Assembly (NCBI RefSeq): GCF_002441855.2
Contig: NZ_CP029487.1
Span: 1,550,001 to 1,614,000, forward strand
Length of the DNA stretch: 64,000 nucleotides
Reading direction: 5' to 3'
Source: Eubacterium maltosivorans
GTDB lineage: Bacteria; Bacillota; Clostridia; Eubacteriales; Eubacteriaceae
Shown here: in pieces, positions 45,534 to 54,743 of the stretch
How positions within the stretch are numbered: position 1 is the stretch's first letter
How the letters are laid out: every line of letters starts with the position of its first letter
Program-made: the position numbers and the translations under genes
Notes under the pieces: model-generated
The model's database searches: none
What the model was told of the DNA's origin: nothing
The model's input: the letters and a program-made list of their open reading frames with translations, nothing else

Positions 45534-45588
45534 TTTTTTGCCTTTCTGGTAAAAGCCCCAGCAAGCAGACACTGCCGGGACCCCTTCA

Positions 45589-45744
45589 CTATCTAAATAA
45601 TCTGAGAACCAGCGCGAATACCAGGTCCTCATATTTTTGGATATCGCTTGCCCTTTCAATATCTGAAAGATGATCGTGTTCTTTCAAATAATCATCCCAT
45701 TTAACATAATTTTTGGTCTCAAAGCTTTGATTTTTATCGTCCAT
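45589..45744 (-). CDS. Small acidic protein of 51 residues
   Basis: A short reading frame starting with ATG at 45744, eight bases after a good AAGGAG site, in the 221-base gap between the UroD gene and the SLC13 permease. The start overlaps no other gene. The product is charged and soluble, with KWDDYLKEHDHLSDIERASD in the middle and a hydrophobic end (LVFALVLRLFR). It matches no family I know. The clear ribosome site and operon position favour a real gene. Confidence 0.55.
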   Translation of the reverse strand: MDDKNQSFETKNYVKWDDYLKEHDHLSDIERASDIQKYEDLVFALVLRLFR

Positions 45745-45754
45745 TTTTTGCTCC

Positions 45755-46954
45755 TTATCTGTAAACACCGTAATCACGGACAAAGTCGGTCAACACATGC
45801 AGGTTTTTAATGGTATTACCCTCCAGCGAGAACAGCCCCTTGTCGAATCCAAAGATATAGCCGCCGCCTGGTGCCAGGATGTCAATAAGTTCTTTGGCCT
45901 TGTCCTTAACCTCCTGCGCACTGCCGAACTGCAGCAGGGAGATTGGGAAAAAGCCTGTGATCACATGGCGGGTTCCGCTGAGCTTTTCCTTTACCAGCTT
46001 TGGATCGCCATATTCAAACTGCATTTTCACCGACCCGTTAAAGGTTTTGAGATAGTCCATATGGCGCATCCAGTTATCCTCCACGAACAGGTCAACACCG
46101 GCTCCTGGCGCTACCAGACCATCCATCAGCTTTTTAAAGGAAGGCCAGTAGAATTTTTCAAACTGCTTTTCGTTGATAAAGCTGCCCATGTGCAGCGGGA
46201 TCATCACCCGGTAATCCGGCGGCAGCCTGTCCGGGTTCGGGACCCCTTCCCTCAGCATCAGGGGTACCAACGCGTCGCAGGCCTGCACAACCTTGTCCGG
46301 GTACCTTCGCATATCCTTTGATATCCCTGTGAAGGACCTGAGAAAATCTGCCAGATAATCGAAGGGGGCTGTGGAGCGGCCGCCAGGCGCGGCTGGATAG
46401 CCGTATTTTGCAGCAATCTTGCCCATCATCTGCCCGATGACGGCAAACTGGTCGGCGTTGGCCTTGACCGCCTGTGCCAGAACCATGGCCCGCCGTCCGG
46501 GCGTGGTATCCAGCGCCGGGTATAGCCTCGGCATCAGTGTTTCCGACATATAAAAGAAAGGGTCCTCAATAAAAGCATCGTACTCCTCAGGCTCCAGCGA
46601 GTGCACCTCTGGGTGCTGCATGACGCCTGTGGCCCCCATGATAATGGATTTCGCCTCCAGTATCTGGTATAGAATCGGTAACCGTATGGCTCCAGGCCCC
46701 AGCGGTATATCGGAATAAAAGTCGTTATTGACCCGGTCAAAGATATCATACCAGGTTTCTGGTTCCCAATAGATGTTGCGGAGATTCTTCCCCTTTTCCA
46801 CAATGCCCTGATCAATGGCATAGGAAACCGACGCTTCAAAGGCAAAGGATAAATGTATGGGCACCCTTTTAGGCACCTTGCCTGAATATACTGCCTTTAA
46901 ATCCGCTTGTCTTTCCTGTTTTAATTGATTCGCATCCAACTGTCTTTCCTCCAT
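45755..46954 (-). CDS. Uroporphyrinogen decarboxylase-family protein (methyltransferase-like)
   Basis: A 399-residue protein of the URO-D superfamily, which also holds corrinoid-linked methyltransferases (MtaA, MtbA, O-demethylase components). The fold is supported by VPKRVPIHLSF near 28, IMGATGVMQHPEVHSLEPEEYDAF near 105, a MIPLHMGSFINEKQFEKFYWP region near 250 and LAPGGGYIFGFDKGLF near 365. The HxC...C zinc site of MtaA-type enzymes is absent: the matching strand reads VDLFVEDNW, and there is only one Cys in the protein. It sits between two transporters under a TetR-type regulator, with no corrinoid protein. Substrate unknown; it is unlikely to be a haem-pathway HemE. Confidence 0.8.
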   Translation of the reverse strand: MEERQLDANQLKQERQADLKAVYSGKVPKRVPIHLSFAFEASVSYAIDQGIVEKGKNLRNIYWEPETWYDIFDRVNNDFYSDIPLGPGAIRLPILYQILEAKSIIMGATGVMQHPEVHSLEPEEYDAFIEDPFFYMSETLMPRLYPALDTTPGRRAMVLAQAVKANADQFAVIGQMMGKIAAKYGYPAAPGGRSTAPFDYLADFLRSFTGISKDMRRYPDKVVQACDALVPLMLREGVPNPDRLPPDYRVMIPLHMGSFINEKQFEKFYWPSFKKLMDGLVAPGAGVDLFVEDNWMRHMDYLKTFNGSVKMQFEYGDPKLVKEKLSGTRHVITGFFPISLLQFGSAQEVKDKAKELIDILAPGGGYIFGFDKGLFSLEGNTIKNLHVLTDFVRDYGVYR

Positions 46955-46969
46955 TTCCCTTTTGCTTCA

Positions 46970-48349
46970 TTAAATTCCGTCATTCTGACGGTTAACTTCC
47001 ATAATTTCCCGGACACGCTTTTCTGTCAGCTTGTAGAAAAGCATACATACGAAGCCGACAGCCAGTACTGCGGCCGGCGCCAGTGTGATGGCACTGAATA
47101 TTCCTGAAACCACCTGCGGGGTTACCGCAGCCTCCGCCGAATAACCGACAGCGGCTAAAAGATAGCCCGAAAATCCGCCTGCGATCAGGACACCGATTTT
47201 GATGGGCAGTGTGTAAAGCGACATGATAAAAGCGCGCCCTTCCCTACCGATTTTAAATTTTCCATATTCGACGCAGTCCGCAAACATGGCAGGGCCAGGT
47301 GTCGCGATAAAGGTAAAGAAGAACCAGCCGATAACCATGATTACCATAAAGGTGATATCACTCTGACCGCCAAACAGCCGGGCGCATACCAGCGCGATGG
47401 CTGGCGCGGCAAAGCCGATGAGATAGGTGTTTTTCTTCCCCAGCTTTTTTACAATGAACTGGCCGGCAATCAATGAGCCCACAAAACCCGCAATGCTGAT
47501 CGCAGTCGAAAAGACTGGCTGAAATTCCAGATTATTGACAACCACCCTGAAATAATAGACTGCCATGCTCAGCACCAGGGTATTACACACTGTTTTACAG
47601 GTTTCCGCTACCAGCATGAGCATAAGCGGCGGATTCTTAAAAACCTGCTCAGCCATCTCTTTGGCCGACAGTTTTTTCCTGACTGCCACCGATTTTTCCT
47701 CTGGCTTGTCATATTCCCTGGAGACCTTAAACAGCCCCATCTGAGGAATCAGGTATACGATCTGGAAAATAACGACCGCTGCCAGAAAACCAAAAGAGGT
47801 TGCATCCTTAGTTTCGCCGGAAAACCACAGTACCAGCGGCATAAAGGTTGAATTGAGCACAATGCCTGCCACTGCCGCGAACTGAGCCTTTCTGGCAGAC
47901 AGCATCGCCCGGTCCTCAGGCGTTGCCCCCAGAGCGTTGAGCAGTGCCAGCTGCGCAGTCCGCCCAAAATTAAACAATGCAAAGAATACAATATAGCAGA
48001 CTGCCGATATCCAGAGCTGGACGGTCTGTGTTCCGCCAGCGCTGGAATATTGTAAAATACCAATGACCGCCGCCAAGGGGCACATCAGCAGCAGCCAGGA
48101 ACGGTATTTCCCCCATCTCGGGTTCATCCGCTCCTCCACAACGCCGGACAGCAGCAGGGTACCAATGTCAAAAGCTCTGGTAAAAATCAGGATTGTCCCC
48201 ATTACAGCCGGTGCAACCATCAAAACATTCGTGATAAAGTATGAGTAATAGCTTGTCGATAGGCTTGCTACCATTAAAGCCGTCAGTTCTGATAAACCAA
48301 ATATCGTTACGATAAACTGAGAAACTCTGGGTTTAATTTTTTCAGCCAT
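46970..48349 (-). CDS. GPH-family sugar/cation symporter (MFS)
   Basis: A 459-residue 12-helix permease of the glycoside-pentoside-hexuronide:cation symporter family. The signature near residue 75-85 is ERMNPRWGKYRSWLLLM, preceded by FTRAFDIGTLLLSG. Further helices follow regularly to residue 445. Family members import sugars or related compounds with Na+ or H+. AAAGGGAGAGAAAA precedes the ATG. It is the first gene of the operon with the UroD-like protein (15 bases away), the 51-residue protein and the SLC13 permease. Confidence 0.88.
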   Translation of the reverse strand: MAEKIKPRVSQFIVTIFGLSELTALMVASLSTSYYSYFITNVLMVAPAVMGTILIFTRAFDIGTLLLSGVVEERMNPRWGKYRSWLLLMCPLAAVIGILQYSSAGGTQTVQLWISAVCYIVFFALFNFGRTAQLALLNALGATPEDRAMLSARKAQFAAVAGIVLNSTFMPLVLWFSGETKDATSFGFLAAVVIFQIVYLIPQMGLFKVSREYDKPEEKSVAVRKKLSAKEMAEQVFKNPPLMLMLVAETCKTVCNTLVLSMAVYYFRVVVNNLEFQPVFSTAISIAGFVGSLIAGQFIVKKLGKKNTYLIGFAAPAIALVCARLFGGQSDITFMVIMVIGWFFFTFIATPGPAMFADCVEYGKFKIGREGRAFIMSLYTLPIKIGVLIAGGFSGYLLAAVGYSAEAAVTPQVVSGIFSAITLAPAAVLAVGFVCMLFYKLTEKRVREIMEVNRQNDGI

Positions 48350-48369
48350 TTTTCTCTCCCTTTCATAGT

Positions 48370-48406
48370 AAAAATCTTAATTATTACAATATTATTTAAG
48401 ATTTTT
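48370..48406. promoter_or_regulatory. Dyad in the leader of the GPH symporter gene
   Basis: Perfect 11-base arms AAAAATCTTAA (48370-48380) and TTAAGATTTTT (48396-48406) surround a 15-base AT-rich centre, 20 bases before the symporter start. It may be an operator or an mRNA hairpin. TTTAAGATTTT recurs at 48552-48562 in the nested dyad. Confidence 0.5.
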
Positions 48407-48458
48407 ATGTCTAAACACATGTTAATGCCAATACCATCTGGACAGTATGCTTTTTATT

Positions 48459-48470
48459 TTTTCCGGAAAA
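48459..48470. promoter_or_regulatory. TTTTCCGGAAAA palindrome, candidate operator
   Basis: A perfect 12-base palindrome in the divergent gap. Its half-site TTTTCCG recurs, separated, in the nested dyad at 48511-48568. Confidence 0.45.
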
Positions 48471-48510
48471 CATTTACATAAGCATCTTGTAATTGAATTA
48501 TAATTTCTTT

Positions 48511-48568
48511 AACCTGAAAAGTCAAGTTTTTCCGGTTAATTTATCGGAAAATTTAAGATTTTCAGGTT
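48511..48568. promoter_or_regulatory. Nested dyad, candidate operator of the TetR-type regulator
   Basis: Outer arms AACCTGAAAA (48511-48520) and TTTTCAGGTT (48559-48568) and inner arms TTTTCCG and CGGAAAA (about 48528-48551) share one centre of symmetry at 48539.5. It lies between the divergent regulator and symporter genes. A TATAAT at 48626-48631 fits a promoter for the regulator just beyond it. Confidence 0.6.
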
Positions 48569-48674
48569 TTACTATGTTTTGTAAATATTTAAAGTATTTT
48601 TATTTTTTGTCTAAGGATTATCTGCTATAATATTGCATATCACCACAATATTCAAAACGCACTAAAGGAGCAAA

Positions 48675-49352
48675 ATGACAATGGCAGAGAAGAAGAAAAA
48701 CGGCAGCACCCGTGAAAAGATTATCGAAAATGCCAAAAAGCATTTTTACTGTGACGGTTACAGTAAAACCAGAATGCAGGACATAGCAGATGATACAGGG
48801 ATTGCTCTCGGCTCATTATCCTACCATTTCAAAAAAAAGGAAGCGATTGTCTCATCTATTCTGAAAATCTTTCTTGAACGGCTCTATAAGCATACGCTGG
48901 AAAATACCGACAAACCCTTAAATGCCCTGGAGCTTCACTTCTATGCCAGCATCCCATACTATGAAAACCTGCTGACCGAGGAAAACACAAAGCGGTTTTA
49001 TTATGAATTCACCCAGGCCCAGTCTGTCCATTCGACCAACTACGGCGGCAGCGAGCTGGCCGATTTTATCACAGAGGTTTACCATCAGTCACTCAAGGAC
49101 TACCATATTTTTGTGGACGACACCTATGCCAACATGGCGCAGAAGTTTGGCTATGGCGGCCGGGTACAGATGGTCATCGACTATGTGGAGGGTGCCCTGG
49201 GCACAGTGAACATCGCAGAGATGGCCAATTTCCTGAGCTCCTCCCGGGAGATGCTCCTGGGGGTGCCCAAGGCAGAGCTTGACCGCATCGGGCAGGAGGC
49301 CATCGCGTTTAACCGAGAGGTTGATTTTTCAAGTATCATGCCTTTAACATAA
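48675..49352 (+). CDS. TetR/AcrR-family transcriptional regulator
   Basis: A 225-residue regulator with an N-terminal TetR HTH (about 10-58, REKIIENAKKHFYCDGYSKT, MQDIADDTGIALGSLSYHFKKKEAI). A helical ligand domain follows that I do not recognise. AAAGGAG precedes two possible starts, ATG at 48675 and ATG at 48681. It is divergent from the symporter/UroD operon, so it probably represses that operon and senses its substrate. The intergenic dyads are its likely binding sites. Confidence 0.87.
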   Translation: MTMAEKKKNGSTREKIIENAKKHFYCDGYSKTRMQDIADDTGIALGSLSYHFKKKEAIVSSILKIFLERLYKHTLENTDKPLNALELHFYASIPYYENLLTEENTKRFYYEFTQAQSVHSTNYGGSELADFITEVYHQSLKDYHIFVDDTYANMAQKFGYGGRVQMVIDYVEGALGTVNIAEMANFLSSSREMLLGVPKAELDRIGQEAIAFNREVDFSSIMPLT

Positions 49353-49356
49353 ACAC

Positions 49357-49400
49357 AAAAAGAGCGTGTTCCCCATCAAATGGAGAATACGCCCTTTTTG
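49357..49400. terminator. Terminator between the TetR-type gene and mnmA
   Basis: AAAAAGAGCGTGTTCCCCAT pairs with ATGGAGAATACGCCCTTTTT, a 20-bp imperfect stem with a four-base loop, serving both converging genes. Confidence 0.8.
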
Positions 49401-49412
49401 CATGGTATTGTA

Positions 49413-50531
<1,119 letters not shown>

Positions 50532-51719
50532 TTATTTGATGGCGGCGGCCATGGCATCTGCCAATGCCTTGAGCTTCGCTTCGTCTTCTGCGTCTGCCAG
50601 GCCCTGTACATTGACCATGTCGCCAACCACATCGGCCTTTGCCTTTTCTATGAATGCGCTAAAATAACGGTCTGCCCCGTTGCTCCAGCTAAAGTCTGTA
50701 AAGAAACCCACCTTGTGGTTCTTTACGCCAATTTCTTCCACCTTGTATAACAGGTTGGCCATTTTAGGGAAAATGCGGCCGTAATAAGCCGGTGCGCCCA
50801 GAATCAGGCCTTTGTATTTCCACATATCGCTGACAATGTAGGAAATATCGGTTTTGGAAACATCGAATAATTTAACAGTCTTCACGCCAGCGTCCTTCAG
50901 GTAGCCTGCCAGCAGCTCTGCGGAGTGCAGCGTATTACCGTACATGGTGCCATAGGCGATAACGACGCCTTCCTCGGTTTCGTAGCGGCTCATACGGTCG
51001 TAGAAATCCACAATATAGCCCGGATTGCTTCTCCAGATGAGGCCATGGGACGGGCAGATGGTCTGAATGTCCAGTGGTCCCAGCTTCTGCAGCGCTTTCT
51101 GAGCCTGCCCGCTGACCTTGCCCACAATACAGGCGTAGTAGCGTCTGGTGTTATCCTCGTAAGAGGCCACATCATTTTCATCGTCAAAAATACTGCCGTC
51201 GGTGCTGCCAAAGCTGCCGAACACGTCCATTGAGAACAGAACCTTGTCGGTTGCGTCGTAAGTGACCATGGATTCCGGCCAGTGAACCATTGGCGTCATG
51301 TAGAACTGCAGCTCATGATGGCCCAGATCCAGGGTATCGCCGTCAGCGACTTCCAGGATGTTTTTATCAATATTGTAGAAGTTCTTCATGATCGGGAATG
51401 TTTTTTTATTGCCGATGATCTGCATATCCGGATAAACGGCCAGCAGATCCGCAATGGAACTGGAGTGGTCCGGTTCCATATGGTTAACGATGAGGTAATC
51501 GACCTTCTTGTCACCGATGATGGATTTGATCTTTTCGATATATTCGCCCTGTTTAAAGGATTTTACCGTATCCACAACAGCGACCTTGTCGTCGTTGATG
51601 ATATAGGCGTTATAGGCCACGCCGTCCTGATCGATGGGCCACATGCCCTCAAACAGGTAGGTTTCATGGTCGTTGACGCCGACCCAGTAAATGTCGTTTT
51701 TAATTTGTACTGTTTTCAC
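50532..51719 (-). CDS. fprA: FprA-type flavodiiron protein (O2/NO reductase)
   Basis: A 395-residue A-type flavoprotein that reduces O2 to water or NO to N2O, protecting anaerobes. The N-terminal beta-lactamase-like domain has the di-iron ligands in VNHMEPDHSSSIADL near 80, VHWPESMVTYD near 145 and CPSHGLIW near 225. The C-terminal flavodoxin domain (about 250-395) binds FMN with AYGTMYGNTLHSAELL and GAPAYYGRIFPKMA. The start codon is GTG at 51719, nine bases after AAGGAG. The 40-base gap to mnmA is short, and redox genes follow upstream. Confidence 0.95.
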   Translation of the reverse strand: MKTVQIKNDIYWVGVNDHETYLFEGMWPIDQDGVAYNAYIINDDKVAVVDTVKSFKQGEYIEKIKSIIGDKKVDYLIVNHMEPDHSSSIADLLAVYPDMQIIGNKKTFPIMKNFYNIDKNILEVADGDTLDLGHHELQFYMTPMVHWPESMVTYDATDKVLFSMDVFGSFGSTDGSIFDDENDVASYEDNTRRYYACIVGKVSGQAQKALQKLGPLDIQTICPSHGLIWRSNPGYIVDFYDRMSRYETEEGVVIAYGTMYGNTLHSAELLAGYLKDAGVKTVKLFDVSKTDISYIVSDMWKYKGLILGAPAYYGRIFPKMANLLYKVEEIGVKNHKVGFFTDFSWSNGADRYFSAFIEKAKADVVGDMVNVQGLADAEDEAKLKALADAMAAAIK

Positions 51720-51855
51720 TTAATTTTTCTCCTTTGCACTTTAATTCTTATAATTTCATCTTACCCTGATGTCTTAAAGATACACAGTTGTTAGGATAAG
51801 TTTAACCTTATTTCTATATGGTTTCAAGGGTAAAAAAGAGATACAACCTTTTCAA

Positions 51856-52470
51856 TTAATGCACATCGTAATCTTTGAAGCCTTCATTCAGTTTTTTCAG
51901 CTCCTTATAGCTCTTTTTCATACCAAAAGACTGGATGATAAAGAAAAACCCAAGAATCCCCAGCACAATTCCAAGGAAGACAATGAAGAACACTGCCTGC
52001 CCAACAGGGTTAATAAATGTAAAAATACCAAAAATGATCAGGAGCACGCCGAGCACAATTTTTACAATCCGGCCCATGCCCAGAGAGCTTCCGCCCATGA
52101 CCAGCAGCACAATGCCGGTGATGATGGCCCAGATGCCCACAAGCACGACAAAGAAGGATATGATAGTGGCGGGCCAGAGCAAAAAGGCCGCCCCCACTAA
52201 AATATCGACAATGCCACGCCCAAAACTGAAGCCGTTGCTGGCGCCGTACTCTACCCGGTTGGCAATGCCGACAATCAGGTAAAAAACTCCCATGGCCACA
52301 CGGTAGATACCAATGACCATCACGAGGAAAGACAAGGTTACATCAGGCACAAAGAGGGTCATCCCACAGATGACCACCAGACAGATACCCTCCAGGAGCA
52401 TCATCCACCACTTGCCATAGGCGCGGTCCAGAAGCTCGATGCCCTTCACTCTCATGTTTTCTTTATTCAC
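51856..52470 (-). CDS. HdeD-like DUF308 membrane protein
   Basis: A 204-residue protein with about six hydrophobic helices in three pairs, as in the HdeD/DUF308 family linked to acid stress in enterobacteria. Characteristic pieces are GRGIVDILVGAAFLLWPATII near 85 and VKIVLGVLLIIFGIFTFINP near 140. A charged tail (YKELKKLNEGFKDYDVH) follows. The start is GTG at 52470 after AAAGGAAAC; an ATG five codons on is possible. It follows the C_GCAxxG_C_C gene by 18 bases. Confidence 0.85.
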   Translation of the reverse strand: MNKENMRVKGIELLDRAYGKWWMMLLEGICLVVICGMTLFVPDVTLSFLVMVIGIYRVAMGVFYLIVGIANRVEYGASNGFSFGRGIVDILVGAAFLLWPATIISFFVVLVGIWAIITGIVLLVMGGSSLGMGRIVKIVLGVLLIIFGIFTFINPVGQAVFFIVFLGIVLGILGFFFIIQSFGMKKSYKELKKLNEGFKDYDVH

Positions 52471-52488
52471 GCTGTTTCCTTTCCGCCT

Positions 52489-52929
52489 CTATTCCTCCGC
52501 GTTCATTTTTTCAACGACACGCGCAAGAACATCGGCTGCACGTTGTTTTACAGGATCGCACGCCTTTACCTCATCACGGTGATGTTCCTTGATATAGCTG
52601 CAATCCAGACTGCCAAATTCCTTTTCAAATTCTTCGACTAAAAGCTTGGACGCCTTCTTGGCTTTGTCCTGAGTGCTGGGGCGCTCCTCGCCGTACATGG
52701 CGCTTAAGGTGGCCAATGCACCACAGAACGCGCCGCAGGTCCGGCCAGAGTTAAAACCGCCGCCGAAGCCCTGCATCATTTTAAAGGCTTCCTCGGGCAG
52801 GTTAAGCTCATATTCCGAATTTCCGGTGCGCAGCAGGACCTCCGCACAGTTCATATGATACTGTTCTCTTTTGTCCGCCGGCTGATCGCTGCCGTAAGCA
52901 TTGTAAACATCCACATAGTTAATTGACAT
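52489..52929 (-). CDS. C_GCAxxG_C_C family redox-like protein
   Basis: A 146-residue protein of the C_GCAxxG_C_C family, with Cys in MNCAEVLL near 26, then GFNSGRTCGAFCGALATLSAMYG near 60 and a LDCSYIKEHHR Cys near 108. Family members are thought to bind metal or carry redox Cys, but their function is unproven. The ATG at 52929, after AAAGGAGAGAG, is clearly better than the 53007 start, which adds an unrelated stretch. It precedes the HdeD-like gene and, further on, fprA, making a possible stress-related group. Confidence 0.85.
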   Translation of the reverse strand: MSINYVDVYNAYGSDQPADKREQYHMNCAEVLLRTGNSEYELNLPEEAFKMMQGFGGGFNSGRTCGAFCGALATLSAMYGEERPSTQDKAKKASKLLVEEFEKEFGSLDCSYIKEHHRDEVKACDPVKQRAADVLARVVEKMNAEE

Positions 52930-53260
52930 TTTACTCTCTCCTTTTAATTGAATCAACTTGTTTTCCCTTGGCCACAGAAAAGGCCAGGAGCGGAGAGCAT
53001 CCGCCAAAAGCCCTTATCAACAGCCAAAACTTCGTATCTTTAATTATATATTGTTCTACCCAAAAAGGCTACTACTTAATTACCTTATTCGAGTATTTTT
53101 AAACCTTCTGCCGCCTTCCTCACTTTACTAAACCCGCTAAATGGTGTATGATATATTCTTGTACGGAGATGAAAACACAAACAATCATCTGACTCTATCG
53201 AAGCATCAGCAGCGGCTGTTTTTCTCTGGTTCAAGACAAATTATTATCGGGAGGTCCACT

Positions 53261-54715
53261 ATGGATAAAGTACTAAACACCCTGGAACCCCAACCGGTTT
53301 TTCACTATTTTGAAGAAATCTGTGAAATTCCGCACGGTTCCTTTGACACAAAACGAATTTCGGATTATTGCGTCCGTTTCGCCGAGGAGCGGGGACTCAC
53401 CTGCCATCAGGACGACGCCAATAACGTCATTATCATAAAAGAAGCCAGCGAAGGCTATGAAAACGCCAAACCCGTGATCCTGCAGGGTCATCTGGATATG
53501 GTCTGCGAAAAGGTTGACGGCTCAGACCACGACTTTAAAACCGATCCCCTCGCACTCATGATTGAAGGCGACTGGATCACCGCTGACGGCACCACTTTAG
53601 GTGGCGATGACGGCATTGCAGTGGCCTACGGTCTGGCACTGCTGGACGATAACACACTGCCCCACCCCAAGCTCTACGTGATCTTCACTACCGAGGAAGA
53701 AGTGGGCATGGAGGGCGCACACGCCATTGATCTGGCTCCTGTCAGTGACGCAGCTTATATGATCAACCTCGATTCCGAGGACGAGGGCATTATTCTGGCC
53801 GGCTGCGCCGGCGGTGTCCGCGCCAACTGCACCTTTGATGTCAAGCGCACCGCCAGAAGCGGCCTCTCCTGCGAGCTGGCCGTATCCGGCCTGCACGGCG
53901 GCCACTCCGGACAGGAGATCAACCGCTACGGCGCCAACGCCAGCGTGCTTCTGGGCACTCTGCTGAACGACCTGGCCCAAGACCTGAGCTTTGATATCAT
54001 CGACCTGACCGGCGGCACCAAGGACAACGTCATCACCAAAAAAGCAACCGCCACCATCGTCATTGACCCCAACGACGAACAGGTCGTAACCGACCGCCTG
54101 AAAGCCCTGGAAGTCCTCTATAAGAAGAATTACGCCTCTAAGGACCCAGAGCTTACCCTGAGCCTGAAAGCCCTCGAAAAGGGCGATTTCATGGTTTTTA
54201 ACGAAGCCTGTGCGAAGCGCGCCATCTTTGTGCTCATGCAGATACCAAACGGCGTCCAGGCCATGAGCCTCGACATCGAGGGACTGGTGGAAACCTCGCT
54301 GAACCTGGGGATTATGTATACCAAAGAGGATTACTTCCTCGTCAGCTTTGCCATGCGCAGCTCCATCGGCACTGCCAAGGAAGCCCTGAGCGCCAAGGTC
54401 CGGGCCTTTACCGAATATCTGGGCGGCACCTACACCGAAGCGTCCTCCTATCCGGCCTGGGAATACCGCAAGGAATCCGCCCTGCGGGACATGATGTGCA
54501 AAACCTTTGAGGAAATGTACGGAAAGACCCCGACTGTGGAAGCCATCCACGCTGGCCTCGAATGCGGCCTGATCTCCGCCAAACTGCCGGAGCTGGACAT
54601 CGTATCCATCGGACCAGACATGCACGATATCCACACCCCGGAGGAACGCCTGTCCATCTCATCGACAGCCCGCACCTGGGATTACCTGCTGAAGGTTTTA
54701 GAGAATTTAAAATAA
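53261..54715 (+). CDS. pepD: Aminoacyl-histidine dipeptidase (M20C)
   Basis: A 484-residue zinc dipeptidase that cleaves carnosine-like and other Xaa-His dipeptides. It has PVFHYFEEICEIPHGSFDT near 10, the first metal motif GHLDMVCEK near 75, GGDDGIAVAYGLALL near 115 and the catalytic TTEEEVGMEGA near 145. A lid domain, including LHGGHSGQEINRYGANA near 215, precedes the C-terminal AGLECGLISAKLP metal motif near 435. The ATG at 53261 follows GGGAGGTCCACT; an in-frame upstream ATG at 53141 has no family sequence. Followed by the transglutaminase-like gene. Confidence 0.95.
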   Translation: MDKVLNTLEPQPVFHYFEEICEIPHGSFDTKRISDYCVRFAEERGLTCHQDDANNVIIIKEASEGYENAKPVILQGHLDMVCEKVDGSDHDFKTDPLALMIEGDWITADGTTLGGDDGIAVAYGLALLDDNTLPHPKLYVIFTTEEEVGMEGAHAIDLAPVSDAAYMINLDSEDEGIILAGCAGGVRANCTFDVKRTARSGLSCELAVSGLHGGHSGQEINRYGANASVLLGTLLNDLAQDLSFDIIDLTGGTKDNVITKKATATIVIDPNDEQVVTDRLKALEVLYKKNYASKDPELTLSLKALEKGDFMVFNEACAKRAIFVLMQIPNGVQAMSLDIEGLVETSLNLGIMYTKEDYFLVSFAMRSSIGTAKEALSAKVRAFTEYLGGTYTEASSYPAWEYRKESALRDMMCKTFEEMYGKTPTVEAIHAGLECGLISAKLPELDIVSIGPDMHDIHTPEERLSISSTARTWDYLLKVLENLK

Positions 54716-54743
54716 ACCGCTGACATAAGGAGGAGAGAAATAA

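Noticed and set aside
53597-54634. A 345-residue minus-strand reading frame inside pepD
   Set aside because: It is the complement of a confident M20 peptidase. It has no ribosome site and is Gly/Val/Gln-rich as expected for an antisense shadow.
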